DNA of 64,000 nt from Bog-473 sp049513455 (GTDB lineage: Bacteria; Actinomycetota; Acidimicrobiia; Acidimicrobiales; RAAP-2), in the NCBI GenBank assembly GCA_049513455.1, contig JBEKWB010000005.1:1-64000 (forward strand), in the 5' to 3' direction. A model generated the notes under the pieces. That model was not told the origin of the DNA. It made no database searches and saw nothing but the letters and a program-made list of their open reading frames with translations. Below, in pieces: positions 33,134 through 42,337 of this stretch. How positions within the stretch are numbered: the first letter of the stretch is position 1; each line of letters begins with the position of its first letter. A program made the position numbers and the translations under genes.

Positions 33134-34216
33134 CTACGCGACCTGGGAGCGGGGGTCGCCGGTCTGCTCTCGCACCAGCCCGATGATGTTGGCGTAGTCG
33201 ATGGCATCGCCCTCGGGGTCATACCCACGAATGAGCAGGGTCGTCACGCCGATAGCCACATACTCGAGGAGCGCCTCGGCAATCTGTTCGTAACTCCCCA
33301 CCAGCGCGGTGGAATTGCCCGCTGCGGTCGGCGTCTTCGCCAGCGGCGTCCACAGCCGCTTGTCGTGGATCTCCGCCTCGTCGGCGAACCGCCGCAGTCG
33401 TTGCGAGCCTTCCGACCCGCTCGGATCGATACGCCGCGCCTGCGCGCCGCGCGCCTGCTCCACCTCGAGGATCCCGTGTGCTCGCTCCCAGGCCTCCTCC
33501 TCGGTGCTGGCCGCGATCGGGCGTACGCTCACGCTGAACCGGGGCGACCTGCCGTGAGGCGCGGCGGCCTGTCGCACCGCCGCGATGCGATCGGCGATAG
33601 CCGCCAGGGGCTCGCCCCAGAAGGCATAGACATCGGCGTGCTTTCCGCCCACCGCCACTGCGTCGTCCGAGGCGCCGGCGAAGTAGACCGGCAGGCTGCC
33701 ACCGGGTGGGCGTAGCCCCGACCGGCCCCCCGCCACCCGATAGAACTCGCCGTCATAGTCAAATGGCTCTGCGGATCGCCACTCGAGCTTGACCACGTCG
33801 AGGAACTCGTCGGAACGGCGGTATCTGGTCGATTTGTCCGACGGGTCTCCATCGCGGAGCTGGTCGGCGTCATCGCCGCCGCTGATGATGTGCATTGCCA
33901 CCCGCCCGGGGTGAAAGGCCTCCAGGGTGGCGTACTGACGGGCCGCGACGGTCGGAGAGACGAACCCGGGACGATGGGCCAACAGGACTCCGAGCTCTGA
34001 CGTCACGGTCAACACCTGATTGGCCACGCTGAAGCCGTCAGGAGAGCTCGACGAGTGGCCGACCAGGAGACGGTCAAAACCGGACTCCTCGTGGAACCGG
34101 GCCATGCGGGCCGGATAGTCGGGATCAGTGGCCAGGGCGGACGAACCGAGGCCCCCCGGAGAGGAGGCATCGCGCAGGGACCCGTTCACCAACGAGCCGA
34201 TGAACTCTATTGCCAT
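33134..34216 (-). CDS. SsuD-like LLM monooxygenase
   Basis: A 360-residue FMNH2-dependent monooxygenase, close paralogue of 41191. Shared motifs include HEESGFDRLLVGHSSSSPDG, LLAHRPGFVSPTVAARQ, MHIISGGDDADQLRDGD, YRRSDEFLDVVKLEW and the closing TTLLIRGYDPEGDAIDYA. The start at 34216 (MAIEFIGSL) is preferred because the longer frame adds no family sequence. It is the last gene of the operon that begins with the solute-binding protein at 40094, so it probably acts on the compound imported by that ABC system. The expected chemistry is release of sulfite from a sulfonate or related compound. Confidence 0.88.
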   Translation of the reverse strand: MAIEFIGSLVNGSLRDASSPGGLGSSALATDPDYPARMARFHEESGFDRLLVGHSSSSPDGFSVANQVLTVTSELGVLLAHRPGFVSPTVAARQYATLEAFHPGRVAMHIISGGDDADQLRDGDPSDKSTRYRRSDEFLDVVKLEWRSAEPFDYDGEFYRVAGGRSGLRPPGGSLPVYFAGASDDAVAVGGKHADVYAFWGEPLAAIADRIAAVRQAAAPHGRSPRFSVSVRPIAASTEEEAWERAHGILEVEQARGAQARRIDPSGSEGSQRLRRFADEAEIHDKRLWTPLAKTPTAAGNSTALVGSYEQIAEALLEYVAIGVTTLLIRGYDPEGDAIDYANIIGLVREQTGDPRSQVA

Positions 34217-34267
34217 GTCACTCACTCCCCTCCCCGTTGTCGCTGCGGGTTGCACGCGAGCGGGCTC

Positions 34268-35344
34268 TCATGACGACTGCGAGATCGCCAGTGCCTCGGA
34301 CCTCCACGAGTCGGAGTGATGGCAGGAGACGCTCCACCCCCGCTCCAGTTCGACCGAGGGCGGGGTCTCGTAACGGCACTGCTCGGTGACGAATGGGCAC
34401 CGGTGGGCGAACACGCAGCCCGCCGCGCCCACCGGGTCGTCCCCTTCTCCATCGGCCCTGCGGAGCCGCTCGACCGGTATATCGAAACTCCAACGAGCCC
34501 GGCTGACGCTGGGGGCAGAAGCGATGAGCAACGCCGTGTAGGGATGGCGGGGCGAGGCAAAGATGCTCTCGAGCGGTCCCTCCTCTACGATCCGGCCCTG
34601 ATAGAGCACGGCGACACGGTCGGCGATCCCGGCCAGGCTGGCCAGGTCGTGGGAGATCACGACCATGGCCAACGACAGCCTGTCGCGCAACTCCCCGAGG
34701 ATGCGCAGGACGTAGTTGCGCGTCGAGGCGTCGAGGGCGCTGACCGGCTCGTCGCACACCAACAACCGGGGATTCATGACCACTGCCCGAGCGATGGCCA
34801 GTCGCTGACGCTGGCCGCCGGAGATCTGACCGGGGCGGCGGGTGACAGCCAAGTCCAACCCGACCATCCGAAGCGCCTCGGCGGCCGCGACCCGCCGCTC
34901 GTCGGTACGGAGGGCGCCCTGGATGACCAGTCCTTCCTCCACGATCCTCACCACGGTGAAGTCGGGGTCCAGCGAGCGCAGGGGGTCTTGAAAGACCAAC
35001 TGCATGCGGCCACTGCGCCGCAACGCGCGCCGCGGCCGACCACGCAACCGGGAGATCTCCTCGCCGTCAAGCTCGATCCGCCCGGCCACCGGCCTTACCA
35101 GTCCCATGATGGTGCGGGCCAAGGTGGTCTTCCCCGAGCCGGTCTCGCCGATTACGCCCAGAATTTCGCCCTGGTGCACCTCCAAGCTGACCTCGTCGAG
35201 GATTCGATGGCCCCCCACCTTGTGCGTGGCCCGTCGTGCGCCGTGAAGGCGCACGGTCACGGAGTCCACCCGCAACACCGGGGACGACGGCGCATTGCTC
35301 GGTTGTGCCGCCCCGGTGGCCTGTCCGCGCTCGGTGACGGTCAC
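34268..35344 (-). CDS. Peptide-type ABC transporter ATPase (DppF/OppF-like)
   Basis: A 358-residue ATPase. Walker A is GETGSGKTTL (about residue 61), the signature is ISGGQRQRLAIARA, Walker B is LLVCDEPVSALDAST and the switch His is in VISHDL. The C-terminal extension has the oligopeptide-type CVFAHRCPF cluster, which may hold a Cys-rich metal site. Its start overlaps the DppD-like gene by four bases. With its partner it would energise import of a small peptide-like or charged solute. Genes around it suggest that the solute is an organosulfur compound. Confidence 0.92.
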   Translation of the reverse strand: MTVTERGQATGAAQPSNAPSSPVLRVDSVTVRLHGARRATHKVGGHRILDEVSLEVHQGEILGVIGETGSGKTTLARTIMGLVRPVAGRIELDGEEISRLRGRPRRALRRSGRMQLVFQDPLRSLDPDFTVVRIVEEGLVIQGALRTDERRVAAAEALRMVGLDLAVTRRPGQISGGQRQRLAIARAVVMNPRLLVCDEPVSALDASTRNYVLRILGELRDRLSLAMVVISHDLASLAGIADRVAVLYQGRIVEEGPLESIFASPRHPYTALLIASAPSVSRARWSFDIPVERLRRADGEGDDPVGAAGCVFAHRCPFVTEQCRYETPPSVELERGWSVSCHHSDSWRSEALAISQSS

Positions 35345-36387
35345 GAGCCCGTACCGATCAGGGCCAGCTCATCGACCCGCACGCACCGGGCCCAGCGACC
35401 GGGCGACACGTCGGACAAGGGCACGGGACCGGCCGAACAACGATCCTCTTCGTAGGGGCAACGGCCGGCGAAACGGCAACCGGATCGGGACTCCCCTACC
35501 GCGGGCGGCTGGCCCGGAATGACCTCGAGGTCGTCTTCCCGGGCGGCCAGCGAGCCCACCCGGAGGAGGGCCTCGGTATAGGGGTGGCGGGGATGGGAGA
35601 TGATGTCGTCGCGCTCGCCGACCTCGACGACCTCACCGGCATAGAACACGACAATCCGGTCGCACAACTCGGCCACCACAGCCAGGTCGTGCGAGACGAA
35701 CAGCACGGACATCCCCAAATCGTCTTTCAGTTTGCGCAACAGATCCACCACCTCGGACTGGGTGGTGACGTCGAGAGCCGTGGTGGCTTCGTCGGCCACA
35801 ATGAGGTCGGGGTTGCAGGAGATCGCAATGGCGATCAGGACGCGCTGCATCATCCCGCCGGAGAGTTCGGCCGGGATCTGGTGGTACACGTGTTCCGGTC
35901 GGTGCAGACCCATGGACGACAGGAGCTCGAGGGCGCGGTGCCGCGCCGCCTGGCGGGACAGGCCCCCTTTGACCCGTAAGACCTCGGCCAGCTGGCGGCC
36001 GACCGGTAGGGAGGGGTTGAGGTAGGAGGCGGGATCCTGAAATATCGCCCCGAGGCGGGACCCGTGGATCGCTTCCCACTGTTTGGGCTCCCATTTGGTC
36101 ACATCGACACCGTCAAAGGTGATGGAACCCTTCGACACCTCACATCCGGGAGGAAGGACCCCCAGCACGGCCCGGCACGTCAGTGTCTTGCCGCTCCCCG
36201 ACTCACCGACCAGACCGATCGCCTCGCCCCGGCCGACCCGGAACGACGCCGCCTGCACCGCCTCGACGCGTCCCGCCGCGGTCGGGACCGTGATCGCCAG
36301 GCCGTCGACCTCCAGAATTGGATGGCCCAGGGGCCTTTCCAATGGAGCTTCCAACGCGACGTCCAAGGGCTTCTCGATCACGCTCAT
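35341..36387 (-). CDS. Peptide-type ABC transporter ATPase (DppD/OppD-like)
   Basis: A 348-residue ATPase. Walker A is GESGSGKTLTC (about residue 59), the signature ELSGGMMQRVLIAIA, Walker B LIVADEATTALDVTTQ, and VSHDLAVVAELCDR supplies the switch His. The C-terminus has the family cluster GCRFAGRCPYEEDRC. It precedes the DppF-like gene with a four-base overlap and follows the two permease genes, giving the canonical B-C-D-F order. It is the second nucleotide-binding subunit of the island's importer. Confidence 0.92.
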   Translation of the reverse strand: MSVIEKPLDVALEAPLERPLGHPILEVDGLAITVPTAAGRVEAVQAASFRVGRGEAIGLVGESGSGKTLTCRAVLGVLPPGCEVSKGSITFDGVDVTKWEPKQWEAIHGSRLGAIFQDPASYLNPSLPVGRQLAEVLRVKGGLSRQAARHRALELLSSMGLHRPEHVYHQIPAELSGGMMQRVLIAIAISCNPDLIVADEATTALDVTTQSEVVDLLRKLKDDLGMSVLFVSHDLAVVAELCDRIVVFYAGEVVEVGERDDIISHPRHPYTEALLRVGSLAAREDDLEVIPGQPPAVGESRSGCRFAGRCPYEEDRCSAGPVPLSDVSPGRWARCVRVDELALIGTGS

Positions 36388-36437
36388 GGCGCACTCCTCC
36401 CTCTTCTTCGGTCCGTCCGGTGCTCCTCATGGCGCAT

Positions 36438-37352
36438 TTACGCCACCTCCTCGGCCGCCAGGTCAGCCGGCGCGGCCAGCGGTGCCGCAACCTCATCAGT
36501 GCGGAGCACCCTGTTCCCGACCAGTCGCACCACCGTGCCGGTCACACCGGTCGCGTCACGCAGGCCATCTGCGATGATGCCGAGCGACGCGACGACGACA
36601 ACGATGGCGAGCCCGGGAAAGATCGCAGCCCACGGATCGTTCGAGAGGTACTGCAGATCCTCGGAGAGCATCCCGCCCCACGTGGGGAGCGGTGGCTGGG
36701 CTCCGATCCCGAGGAAGGCGAGACTGGACACGAGCAGGATACCCAACGCCAGCGACTGCGCGGTGGTGACGGCGACCGTCGGCAATACCTTCTTCCACAC
36801 GTGGGTGGTGATGACCCTTCGACGCGAAGCACCGAAGAGCTGGGCGGCCTCCACGTACTGATTCTTGGCGTAGCCGAGGGTCGCGGCGCGGGTGATACGG
36901 AAGAACATCGGGATGAAGATGACACCGATGCCCGCCATGGCCACGTTCTGCTGTTCACCGAGTATGGCCACGAACCCCATGGCCAGCACGAGCGGTGGGA
37001 AGCACATGAGCGAATCGATCAGCCGCATCACGGCATACTCGGACCACTTGGCCAAGAACACCGACAAGATGCCGGGGACGACGCCGCCGACCACGCCGAT
37101 CGCCACCGCCTCAATAGCCCCGACGAAGGTGACCCGGGTACCCAGGATCAACCGGGCCAGGGTGTCGCGGCCCAGGTCATCGGTGCCCAGGAGATGTTGC
37201 CAACTCGGCGTGGCCAACAGCTTGGCCCCCTGCGTATACGGGCTCGTCGGAAGTAGGAAGTTGGCGAAGATCGCCACCAGGACCAAGAAGGCGAATATGA
37301 CACCGGCGATCTTGGTGGCTCGGCTGGAGAAGGTACGGCGGAAGAGATCCAT
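36438..37352 (-). CDS. Peptide-type ABC transporter permease (DppC-like)
   Basis: A 304-residue inner-membrane permease. An N-terminal helix (IAGVIFAFLVLVAIFANFLL) is followed by the periplasmic motif HLLGTDDLGRDTLARLILGTR, typical of OppC/DppC, and then five more helices. The EAA-like cytoplasmic loop lies around AAQLFGASRRRVITTHVWKK. It is encoded six bases after the DppB-like permease and forms a heterodimer with it. Cargo identity is inferred from context only. Confidence 0.9.
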   Translation of the reverse strand: MDLFRRTFSSRATKIAGVIFAFLVLVAIFANFLLPTSPYTQGAKLLATPSWQHLLGTDDLGRDTLARLILGTRVTFVGAIEAVAIGVVGGVVPGILSVFLAKWSEYAVMRLIDSLMCFPPLVLAMGFVAILGEQQNVAMAGIGVIFIPMFFRITRAATLGYAKNQYVEAAQLFGASRRRVITTHVWKKVLPTVAVTTAQSLALGILLVSSLAFLGIGAQPPLPTWGGMLSEDLQYLSNDPWAAIFPGLAIVVVVASLGIIADGLRDATGVTGTVVRLVGNRVLRTDEVAAPLAAPADLAAEEVA

Positions 37353-37358
37353 GACCCC

Positions 37359-38399
37359 TCAGACCTTCGTGCCCGGACGGAGCCAACCCAAAATGGCGTT
37401 GACGATCAGATTCGTCACCAGGGTGAAGATGATGAGGACGATGATCACACCCTGAATGACCGGCATATCCTTTCCCTGGGCGCCCTCGAGCGCGAACTGG
37501 CCCAACCCGGGCAGACCGAAGACGGTCTCGGCGATGATGGCGCCCCCGATGAGTTGGGGGACGTACAAGCCCAGCGACGCCACTGCCGGGCCCGAGGCGT
37601 TCCGGAGCGCATGGCGCAGCAGGACCCGGTTGCGGGGAAGGCCCCGGACCACCGCCCCCACCACGTAGTTCTGGTCCAACTCCTCCACCAGTGCAGTCCG
37701 GAGCTGACGGGCGATGCCCGCGGCCGGTATCACCGCCAGGGAGAAGGAGGGCAGGATGGCATGCTGCAGCCACCCGGGGAAGTCCCCGGACGGGCCCACA
37801 TAGCCTCCGGACGGCAGGAGGTGGAAGACCACCGCGAAGACGATGATGAGCAACATGGCCAACCAGAACTCGGGGATGGACGTGCCGAGTGAGGCCATCG
37901 CGGTGACGCCACGGTCGATCCACCGACCTCTGTTCCGGGCGGCGATGATGCCGCCGGTGAACCCGAGGACCAACGCCAGAATGATGGCCAACGTGGCGAT
38001 GGACAGGTCGACCGGGAACCGTTGACCGATGCTGTACGCGACGGAGATGTGGGTGAAGTAGGAATCGCCGAGATTGCCGTGAAGGGCGCGGGAGAACCAC
38101 GTCCAGTACTGGTCGACAAAGGGCTTGTTGGTCCCGAGCGCCACCGCCAACCGGTGGATCTCCGCCGGTGTCCCGTTCTCCCCCAGTATCTGGTCAGCGG
38201 CGTTGATCGGGGTCAGATAGAGCAACAGGTACGTGAGCGACGTACTGACAAAGGCGACGATGGCCACCGAGGCCAGCGTGCTCACACCCCGGAGAAGGAG
38301 TCCGCGAGCCCGCAGAAATGCTTCGGACGACTCCCGCCGACCCCCAGCGGGCGCCACGATCCCCGATGTCCTCGTCGGTGCGATGGTGGTGATGGCCAT
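37359..38399 (-). CDS. Peptide-type ABC transporter permease (DppB-like)
   Basis: A 346-residue permease with an N-terminal helix (TLASVAIVAFVSTSLTYLLL) and a periplasmic region containing GLNKPF-like sequence (ALGTNKPFVDQYWTWFSRAL), then five helices. The EAA-type loop is YVVGAVVRGLPRNRVLLRHA. It is separated from the solute-binding protein gene by 138 bases that contain a perfect 13-base hairpin, so its expression is probably lower than that of the binding protein. The ATG at 38399 has a GAGGGGAT ribosome site. Confidence 0.9.
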   Translation of the reverse strand: MAITTIAPTRTSGIVAPAGGRRESSEAFLRARGLLLRGVSTLASVAIVAFVSTSLTYLLLYLTPINAADQILGENGTPAEIHRLAVALGTNKPFVDQYWTWFSRALHGNLGDSYFTHISVAYSIGQRFPVDLSIATLAIILALVLGFTGGIIAARNRGRWIDRGVTAMASLGTSIPEFWLAMLLIIVFAVVFHLLPSGGYVGPSGDFPGWLQHAILPSFSLAVIPAAGIARQLRTALVEELDQNYVVGAVVRGLPRNRVLLRHALRNASGPAVASLGLYVPQLIGGAIIAETVFGLPGLGQFALEGAQGKDMPVIQGVIIVLIIFTLVTNLIVNAILGWLRPGTKV

Positions 38400-38495
38400 G
38401 GGCGATCCCCTCGATACCTCTCTTTGATGTTGCCCTTTGCTTCCTGACGACCCTGCTCTGCTGTCGGTGACCCGATGGCGTCCCGGAGAGGAGGC

Positions 38496-38532
38496 CCGGC
38501 ACGGAGCGAGATGACGTCCCGCTCCGTGCCGG
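38496..38532 (-). terminator. Hairpin between the binding-protein and permease genes
   Basis: A perfect 13-base inverted repeat (CCGGCACGGAGCG / CGCTCCGTGCCGG) with an 11-base loop, five bases after the stop of the solute-binding protein gene. In this position such hairpins commonly act as partial terminators or mRNA stabilisers, raising the binding protein over the membrane subunits. The function is inferred from location and stem strength. Confidence 0.6.
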
Positions 38533-38537
38533 ACGCC

Positions 38538-40094
38538 TCAGCTTCCGATCTTCACTCCTTGGAACTGCTCGTAGTCGATGTACGGCTGGAGACCCGTGAT
38601 GTTCTCGGAGTAAGCCAGGATGTCCGGGGTGCTGTACAAGAAGAGGTTGGCATCGTCCTTTATGCACAGCCCCGTGACATTTTGGATGGCCTTGGTGTAG
38701 GCCGGGGTGCCCACCGGAATCGCCGCCGCCGCCGTGAGCGCGTTGGTCAACGCGGCCGGGGCATCGCGGCCCGGGTTGAGCAGCCCGGTGGGCCCACATC
38801 CCAGGTTCAACATGTCGATAGGCGCTTCCCGGCCGGCGAAGCCGCTGGTGGCAAAGGCCTCCTCGTGGTCCACGTAGACCAGCGTGGTGTTCTCACTGGC
38901 CGGGATCGTGTTGATGGTGGCGGTGATCCCGACGGCCTGCAGTTGGGCCTGAAGCGCCTCGGCCAGTTGCGGCGGAGGTGATGTCGTGATGGAGATGGTC
39001 AGTCCCACGCCGTTCGGGTAACCCGCCTGCTTGAGGAGGCTCTTGGCTTTGGTCGGGTTATACGTGTAGTAGTCGGCGTACGCCGGGTTGTAGGCCAGGT
39101 AGCCGGGCGGTTCGGGCTCATCGTCGACTTTGCCGTACCCGAACGTCTGGCTCGCCACGAGGGACTGGCGATTCAGTGCGTACCCCACCGCCTCGTCGAC
39201 GAGCTGGTTGGTGAACGGCCTGATGGTGTTGTTGACCTCGATGTCGGTGACGGCGAAGGTGGGCACCACCTTCACGTCGAACCCGGCCTCTTTAGCCGCG
39301 GCCACCTGGTTTCCCTGTATCACGGCCAGGTTGGCCTGCCCGCTCTGGAGGGCAGCCAGGATCGACGCCGCGGCAGTCTCGCCACTCAGATAGATGTTGG
39401 CGATATGGATGTCCTGGGCGTCCCAATAGTTGTCGAACTTCACGAAGGTCGCGTCGCCGTCAGGGGTGTAGGAGGTGAGCTTGAAAGGGCCGGCACCGAC
39501 CGGATCCGTGGCCAGCGACGCCGGGTTCGAGGCGATGACGGCCGGACTGGCCAAGAACCCGGCCTTGCCGGCGAGGGTGAGGGGGAGGGAGTAGTCCAAC
39601 CGGTTCAAGTTGAGCTGGATCACGTCCGTGCTGACCACGGTTTCCGAGGTGATGGCCGTGAGAAGCGAGGCCACCAGCGAGCCGGTAGCCGTGCGGGCAC
39701 GGTCAAAGTTGATCTTCACCGCGTTGGCGTCGACCGGGGTGCCGTCCGAGAACGTCAGATTCGGCCTGATGTTGAAGGTGAGCGTCAAGCCGCTCTTCGA
39801 GAACGACCACGAAGAGGCCAGGTCCGGCTCGAGCCCTCCGGTCTGGTTGAGCCGGGTCAAACCGGCATAGGCCAGGCTCAACACGCCCACATCATGGCCG
39901 GCTTGCGAGAACACCGGATCCCACGATGTGGGGAGATCCTGCCCGTACCACTTGAGCGTGCCGCTCGCGGTCTGCGCCGAGGCCACACCGCCCTCGCCGA
40001 ACGTGGTCAGGGTGGAGAACACCGCCAAAGCCACCAAGAGCATGCCTGTCGTCCGCCACATGCCATGGTGGAATCTCCTCGTGAAAGAACGCAT
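38538..40094 (-). CDS. ABC transporter solute-binding protein, family 5
   Basis: A 518-residue extracytoplasmic binding protein. Signal peptide: basic MRSFTRRFHHGMWRT, core GMLLVALAVFSTLTTF, probable cleavage after VASA. No lipobox Cys is visible. Family-5 features include LKWYGQDLPTSWDPVFSQ, LTFNIRPNLTFSDGTPVDA, VGAGPFKLTSYTPDGDATFV and the closing LQPYIDYEQFQGVKIG. It delivers solute to the two permeases. ATG 40094 is chosen because it begins the signal peptide; the longer frame is poor. It is the first gene of a six-gene operon ending with an SsuD-like monooxygenase, and two sulfur-type operators lie in its divergent promoter region. Confidence 0.9.
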   Translation of the reverse strand: MRSFTRRFHHGMWRTTGMLLVALAVFSTLTTFGEGGVASAQTASGTLKWYGQDLPTSWDPVFSQAGHDVGVLSLAYAGLTRLNQTGGLEPDLASSWSFSKSGLTLTFNIRPNLTFSDGTPVDANAVKINFDRARTATGSLVASLLTAITSETVVSTDVIQLNLNRLDYSLPLTLAGKAGFLASPAVIASNPASLATDPVGAGPFKLTSYTPDGDATFVKFDNYWDAQDIHIANIYLSGETAAASILAALQSGQANLAVIQGNQVAAAKEAGFDVKVVPTFAVTDIEVNNTIRPFTNQLVDEAVGYALNRQSLVASQTFGYGKVDDEPEPPGYLAYNPAYADYYTYNPTKAKSLLKQAGYPNGVGLTISITTSPPPQLAEALQAQLQAVGITATINTIPASENTTLVYVDHEEAFATSGFAGREAPIDMLNLGCGPTGLLNPGRDAPAALTNALTAAAAIPVGTPAYTKAIQNVTGLCIKDDANLFLYSTPDILAYSENITGLQPYIDYEQFQGVKIGS

Positions 40095-40176
40095 CGAAAT
40101 TCTTCTCTTTCCTTCCTGGATGGACCTCTCGGCCGAATTTGTTGGATTTGCGGGACTCACTGCGCTTTTCCGGGCT

Positions 40177-40213
40177 CATACTCTACTGAGTTGATAAATA
40201 TGATCGGATTAGT
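40177..40213. promoter_or_regulatory. Sulfur-type operator copy C (candidate Rrf2 site)
   Basis: CATACTCTACTGAGTTGATA followed by AATATGAT and GGATTAGT. It matches copies B and E through the ACTCTA and GTTGAT blocks. It lies 83 bases upstream of the binding-protein ATG. Confidence 0.6.
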
Positions 40214-40358
40214 CGTCTTTCTAGTGGATGTGAGCGCACCGGTCAACCCGGCTGACACAATTTCTTCATTCGAGCGACACGAAAATGCGCGAGCGCGAGG
40301 GGGGTCTTCGTAGGGAGCGACGCGGCGAGCAGCCCGCTGTCCACTTGTCGGGAGAGAG

Positions 40359-40395
40359 AATACACATGTAAGTTGATAGACTTACTCGGCATTAC
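40359..40395. promoter_or_regulatory. Sulfur-type operator copy D (candidate Rrf2 site)
   Basis: AATACACATGTAAGTTGATA followed by GACTTAC. The block GTAAGT-TGATA-GACTTAC is a clear inverted repeat (GTAAGT / ACTTAC). It lies 36 bases before the redoxin ATG. Confidence 0.62.
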
Positions 40396-40431
40396 TCCCG
40401 AGCGGCAGTACTCCTGAGAGGACCCTCACCA

Positions 40432-41112
40432 ATGACAGCGGCGCCGGAACCTTCCCTCAACCAACTCTTCGCCGATCTGCACGCCCACCGCGTCAGGACC
40501 ATGGACCCCGAAGACCTTCAGGTCAACATCGATCAGCGTCAGTTGCTCGAGGACACGGCGGATCGTGCTGCCTTCGTGCAACCGGGACAGCTCGTCGCCC
40601 CGTTTTCCTTGCCCGAGGTACACGGCGGCATCGTCGAACTGGAGCGGTTGCTGACCACCGGTCCCGTGGTCCTGGTCTTCTTCCGCTTCGAAGGGTGCCC
40701 GGCCTGCAACATCGCACTCCCCCACTACCAGCAACACCTGTACCCGGCGCTGCGCCAACTGGGAGCGACACTGGTCGCCGTCAGCCCGCAGGTCCCCGAA
40801 AAGCTCGTTGCCGTAAAGGACCGACTCAACCTCGAATTCCCCGTGGCGACGGACGTGGACAACTGGCTGGCCCGGAGCTTCGGGATCGTGTTCGCCTCCA
40901 GCGAGGCCTCGCAGGCCCACGCGCGAGCCAAGGGCAGCGATCTCGGCGAGACACTGGGGACGGGGAAGTGGGAACTCCCCATGCCGACCGTCGTGGTCAT
41001 CGACCAGGACCGCGTGGTCCGCTTCGCCGACGTCCACCCCGATTGGCTCATCCGCACCGAGGCCCCGGTCGTGATCGACGCCGTGCGCCAACTGGTTCCC
41101 GTTTCGGCCTGA
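40432..41112 (+). CDS. AhpC/TSA-type redoxin (peroxiredoxin-like)
   Basis: A 226-residue thioredoxin-fold protein. The active-site region is VLVFFRFEGCPACNIALP (about residue 84-101), giving a CPAC pair at the position of the WCPxC motif of this redoxin subgroup. Later features are LVAVSPQ, FPVATDVDNWLARSFGI and MPTVVVIDQDRVVRFADVHPDW. It would reduce peroxides or disulphides. Peroxiredoxins accompany sulfonate-use genes in other bacteria (for example LsfA-type proteins in pseudomonads), probably because reduced-flavin monooxygenases leak peroxide. It leads a plus-strand operon with two LLM monooxygenases and has operator copy D just upstream. Confidence 0.82.
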   Translation: MTAAPEPSLNQLFADLHAHRVRTMDPEDLQVNIDQRQLLEDTADRAAFVQPGQLVAPFSLPEVHGGIVELERLLTTGPVVLVFFRFEGCPACNIALPHYQQHLYPALRQLGATLVAVSPQVPEKLVAVKDRLNLEFPVATDVDNWLARSFGIVFASSEASQAHARAKGSDLGETLGTGKWELPMPTVVVIDQDRVVRFADVHPDWLIRTEAPVVIDAVRQLVPVSA

Positions 41113-41190
41113 ACCGCCTCGCGCTGTCCTCGTCGGATCGGCATTTTTTGGCTCCCCGCCCCCCAAATGGAGTAACTGAGAGGAAATCAC

Positions 41191-42279
41191 ATGCCCGTCG
41201 AATTCATCGGCATCGCGCACACGGCCGAGGTGTCCGAGACGATTGCCCCGGTTGGTCCGGTCGTCCAGCCCGACTACCTCTATCGCCTGGCCCTCGCCCA
41301 TGAGCATTCGGGTTTTGACCGCGTGCTGGTCGCCCACAGTTCATCGTCGCCCGATGGCTTCATTGTGGCGGACCAGGTGCTCAACGCCACCACGCGGTTG
41401 GGAGTGCTCCTCGCCCATCGCCCCGGTTTCATCGCCCCAACGATCGCGGCCCGCAAGTTCGCCACACTCGACGCCTTCAACCCCGGACGCATTGCTCTCC
41501 ACGTCATCAGTGGTGGTGACGATGCCGACCAGGCCAGAGATGGTGACTTCTCCAACAAGACCACTCGCTACAACCGCAGCGACGAATTCCTCGACGTCCT
41601 GAAGCTCGAATGGAGCTCGGAGGAGCGCTTCGACTACGACGGAAAGTACTACCGGGTGGCCGGGGGATGGTCCTCGTTGCGTCCCGACGGTGGGCACCTG
41701 CCCATCTATTTCGGCGGCGCCTCCGACGATGCCGTCCGCGTCGGCAGCCGCCACGCTGACGTCTACGCCTTCTGGGGCGAACCTCTCGACGGTATCCGCG
41801 AGCGCATCAACGCAGTGCAGGCAGCCGCCGCCCGGGCCGGTCGGACCATCGACAAGTTCTCGGTCAGCCTCCGCCCCATTGCGGCCGCCACCGAAGAGGC
41901 GGCCTGGAAGCGAGCGCACGAAATACTCGAGCTCACTCAGGAGAGAGCGGCCGAGTACGTGGGGCACCGCGATACCTCCAAGGCCGAAGGTTCCCAGCGG
42001 CTCCTGCAGTTCGCCGCCCAGGGTGACCTGCACGACAAGCGGCTCTGGACCGCCCTGTCCAAGGCGACCGGTGCCGCCGGCAACTCCACGGCGCTGGTCG
42101 GAAGTTACGAACAGGTCGCCGACTCCCTCCTCGATTATGTCGCCGTCGGTGCCACGACCCTCCTCATCCGTGGTTACGAGCCTCTTGCCGACGCCGCCGA
42201 CTATGCCAACCTGGTCCGGCTCGTACACGAACAGGTAGGCGACGACGTAGAGGGTTATCGCCGCCATCTCGCCGCCTGA
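41191..42279 (+). CDS. SsuD-like LLM monooxygenase
   Basis: A 362-residue FMNH2-dependent monooxygenase, close paralogue of 33134 over its full length (for example HEHSGFDRVLVAHSSSSPDG and LHVISGGDDADQARDGD against the matching stretches there). The C-terminus GNSTALVGSYEQVADSLLDY and TTLLIRGYEP is also shared. It probably converts an alkanesulfonate-like substrate to aldehyde plus sulfite. It has a GAGAGGA ribosome site and lies 78 bases after the redoxin gene. The duplication on both arms of the divergent cluster suggests different substrates or regulation. Confidence 0.88.
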   Translation: MPVEFIGIAHTAEVSETIAPVGPVVQPDYLYRLALAHEHSGFDRVLVAHSSSSPDGFIVADQVLNATTRLGVLLAHRPGFIAPTIAARKFATLDAFNPGRIALHVISGGDDADQARDGDFSNKTTRYNRSDEFLDVLKLEWSSEERFDYDGKYYRVAGGWSSLRPDGGHLPIYFGGASDDAVRVGSRHADVYAFWGEPLDGIRERINAVQAAAARAGRTIDKFSVSLRPIAAATEEAAWKRAHEILELTQERAAEYVGHRDTSKAEGSQRLLQFAAQGDLHDKRLWTALSKATGAAGNSTALVGSYEQVADSLLDYVAVGATTLLIRGYEPLADAADYANLVRLVHEQVGDDVEGYRRHLAA

Positions 42280-42337
42280 GTTCCAGCCGCGCTGCGAGCC
42301 GTACCGGCGCGGAGAGAGTCGAATCGAAAGGACCACC

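Larger units (their letters stand above)
40095..40431. promoter_or_regulatory. Divergent promoter region of the transporter and redoxin operons
   Basis: A 337-base gap between the minus-strand binding-protein gene and the plus-strand redoxin gene. I see no coding sequence in it. It contains operator copies C (40177-40213) and D (40359-40395). C lies nearer the transporter start and D is 36 bases from the redoxin start. The middle has no other recognisable site. Confidence 0.6.

Noticed and set aside
34316..35455. 379-residue open frame on the plus strand
   Set aside because: Antisense to the DppF-like ATPase, which has intact Walker motifs. This frame has none.
41341..42336. 331-residue open frame on the minus strand
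   Set aside because: Shadow of the SsuD-like gene at 41191-42279; low-complexity Gly/Val-rich sequence.
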